NCBI RefSeq assembly: GCF_043729335.1
Contig: NZ_JAYTLQ010000034.1
Coordinates: 7,688 to 71,687, forward strand
Reading direction: 5' to 3'
DNA from: Crenothrix sp043729335
GTDB lineage: Bacteria > Pseudomonadota > Gammaproteobacteria > Methylococcales > Methylomonadaceae
Length of the DNA stretch: 64,000 nt
Under the pieces are notes generated by a model. It worked only from the letters and a program-made list of their open reading frames with translations, made no database searches and was not told the origin of the DNA. Of the stretch, positions 63,902 through 64,000 are shown piece by piece; positions within the stretch are counted from its first letter, which is position 1, and each line of letters starts with the position of its first letter. The translations under genes and the position numbers were made by a program.

Positions 63902-64000
63902 GGCTACCCACTTAAGGCGGGACACGGTGCAAGGCTTAACCGTTCGGCCTGAGCCTGTCGAAGGGTGGGCGGTTAAGCCGATCATGGTTCGACAAGCTCA
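63902..64000. repeat. Palindromic element, type-1 arm, cut by window end
   Basis: GGCTACCCACTTAAGGCGGG (63902-63921) is the outer arm seen at 35435 and 35861. GGCTTAACCG (63933-63942) and CGGTTAAGCC (63970-63979) form a perfect stem around TTCGGCCTGAGCCTGTCGAA. The final TTCGACAAGCTCA starts another copy of the same core. The right arm would lie outside the window. Confidence 0.72.

Noticed and set aside
63785..63985. Minus-strand frame of 66 codons at the right end
   Set aside because: It is read through the palindromic repeat (AHPSTGSGRTV comes from the core) and has no ribosome site.

Overview
The window looks like a chromosomal segment of a gammaproteobacterial methanotroph or methylotroph (Methylococcales-like). 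Two things support this. Long gene orders are typical of Gammaproteobacteria: tig-clpP-clpX-lon-hupB-tRNA-ppiD, accD-folC-dedD-cvpA-purF-metZ, ffh/rpsP-rimM-trmD-rplS, hemCDXY, and lepA-lepB-DUF4845-rnc-era-recO-pdxJ. There is also a four-gene block (18743-21895) of archaeal-type tetrahydromethanopterin/methanofuran cofactor genes, which among bacteria are found mainly in methylotrophs. The genus is inferred and no 16S gene is present.

Layout. 1-3000: end of dapC, an M48 lipoprotein protease, a PIN/AbrB toxin-antitoxin pair and a J-domain protein, all on the minus strand. 3000-8750: a palindromic repeat, mlaA joined to an acyltransferase-hydrolase fusion, a convergent PepSY membrane protein and a radical SAM protein. 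8825-17800: tRNA-Leu, the ATP-dependent protease and chaperone block (tig, clpP, clpX, lon), hupB, tRNA-Val, tRNA-Asp and ppiD. 17839-24483: folP, divergent from the C1-cofactor operon, which ends in a hybrid histidine kinase. 24586-35391: trpFBA-accD-folC-dedD-cvpA-purF-metZ, then an EAL protein. 35392-36083: two mobile-looking palindromic elements around a 60-residue gene. 36084-42104: leuA, pssA, and rplS-trmD-rimM-rpsP-ffh on the minus strand. 42327-43928: a CcsA/YpjD-type membrane protein and a secreted unknown. 44114-48574: hemCDXY. 48847-51869: leuB, a TauE/SafE-type membrane protein and a sigma-54 activator with no sensor domain. 51978-58779: a PP2C phosphatase and the pdxJ-to-lepA operon. 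59170-61867: rimI, a family-4 uracil-DNA glycosylase and an MFS transporter. 61893-64000: an accessory tail of decaying toxin-antitoxin genes, a Uma2 protein, a two-helix membrane protein with no normal start codon, and another palindromic repeat.

How it fits together. Most genes are housekeeping: protein quality control, translation, tetrapyrrole, tryptophan, purine, fatty-acid and folate synthesis. The C1-cofactor operon links the region to formaldehyde oxidation. Folate and pterin enzymes (folP, the DHPS-like protein, folC) lie within 12 kb of each other. Accessory interest is concentrated in the mosaic palindromic repeats, which share outer arms but carry different cores, and in antitoxin genes whose toxins are reduced to stubs. 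I saw no CRISPR array, rRNA operon, prophage or intact insertion sequence, and no convincing wholly new multi-gene system.
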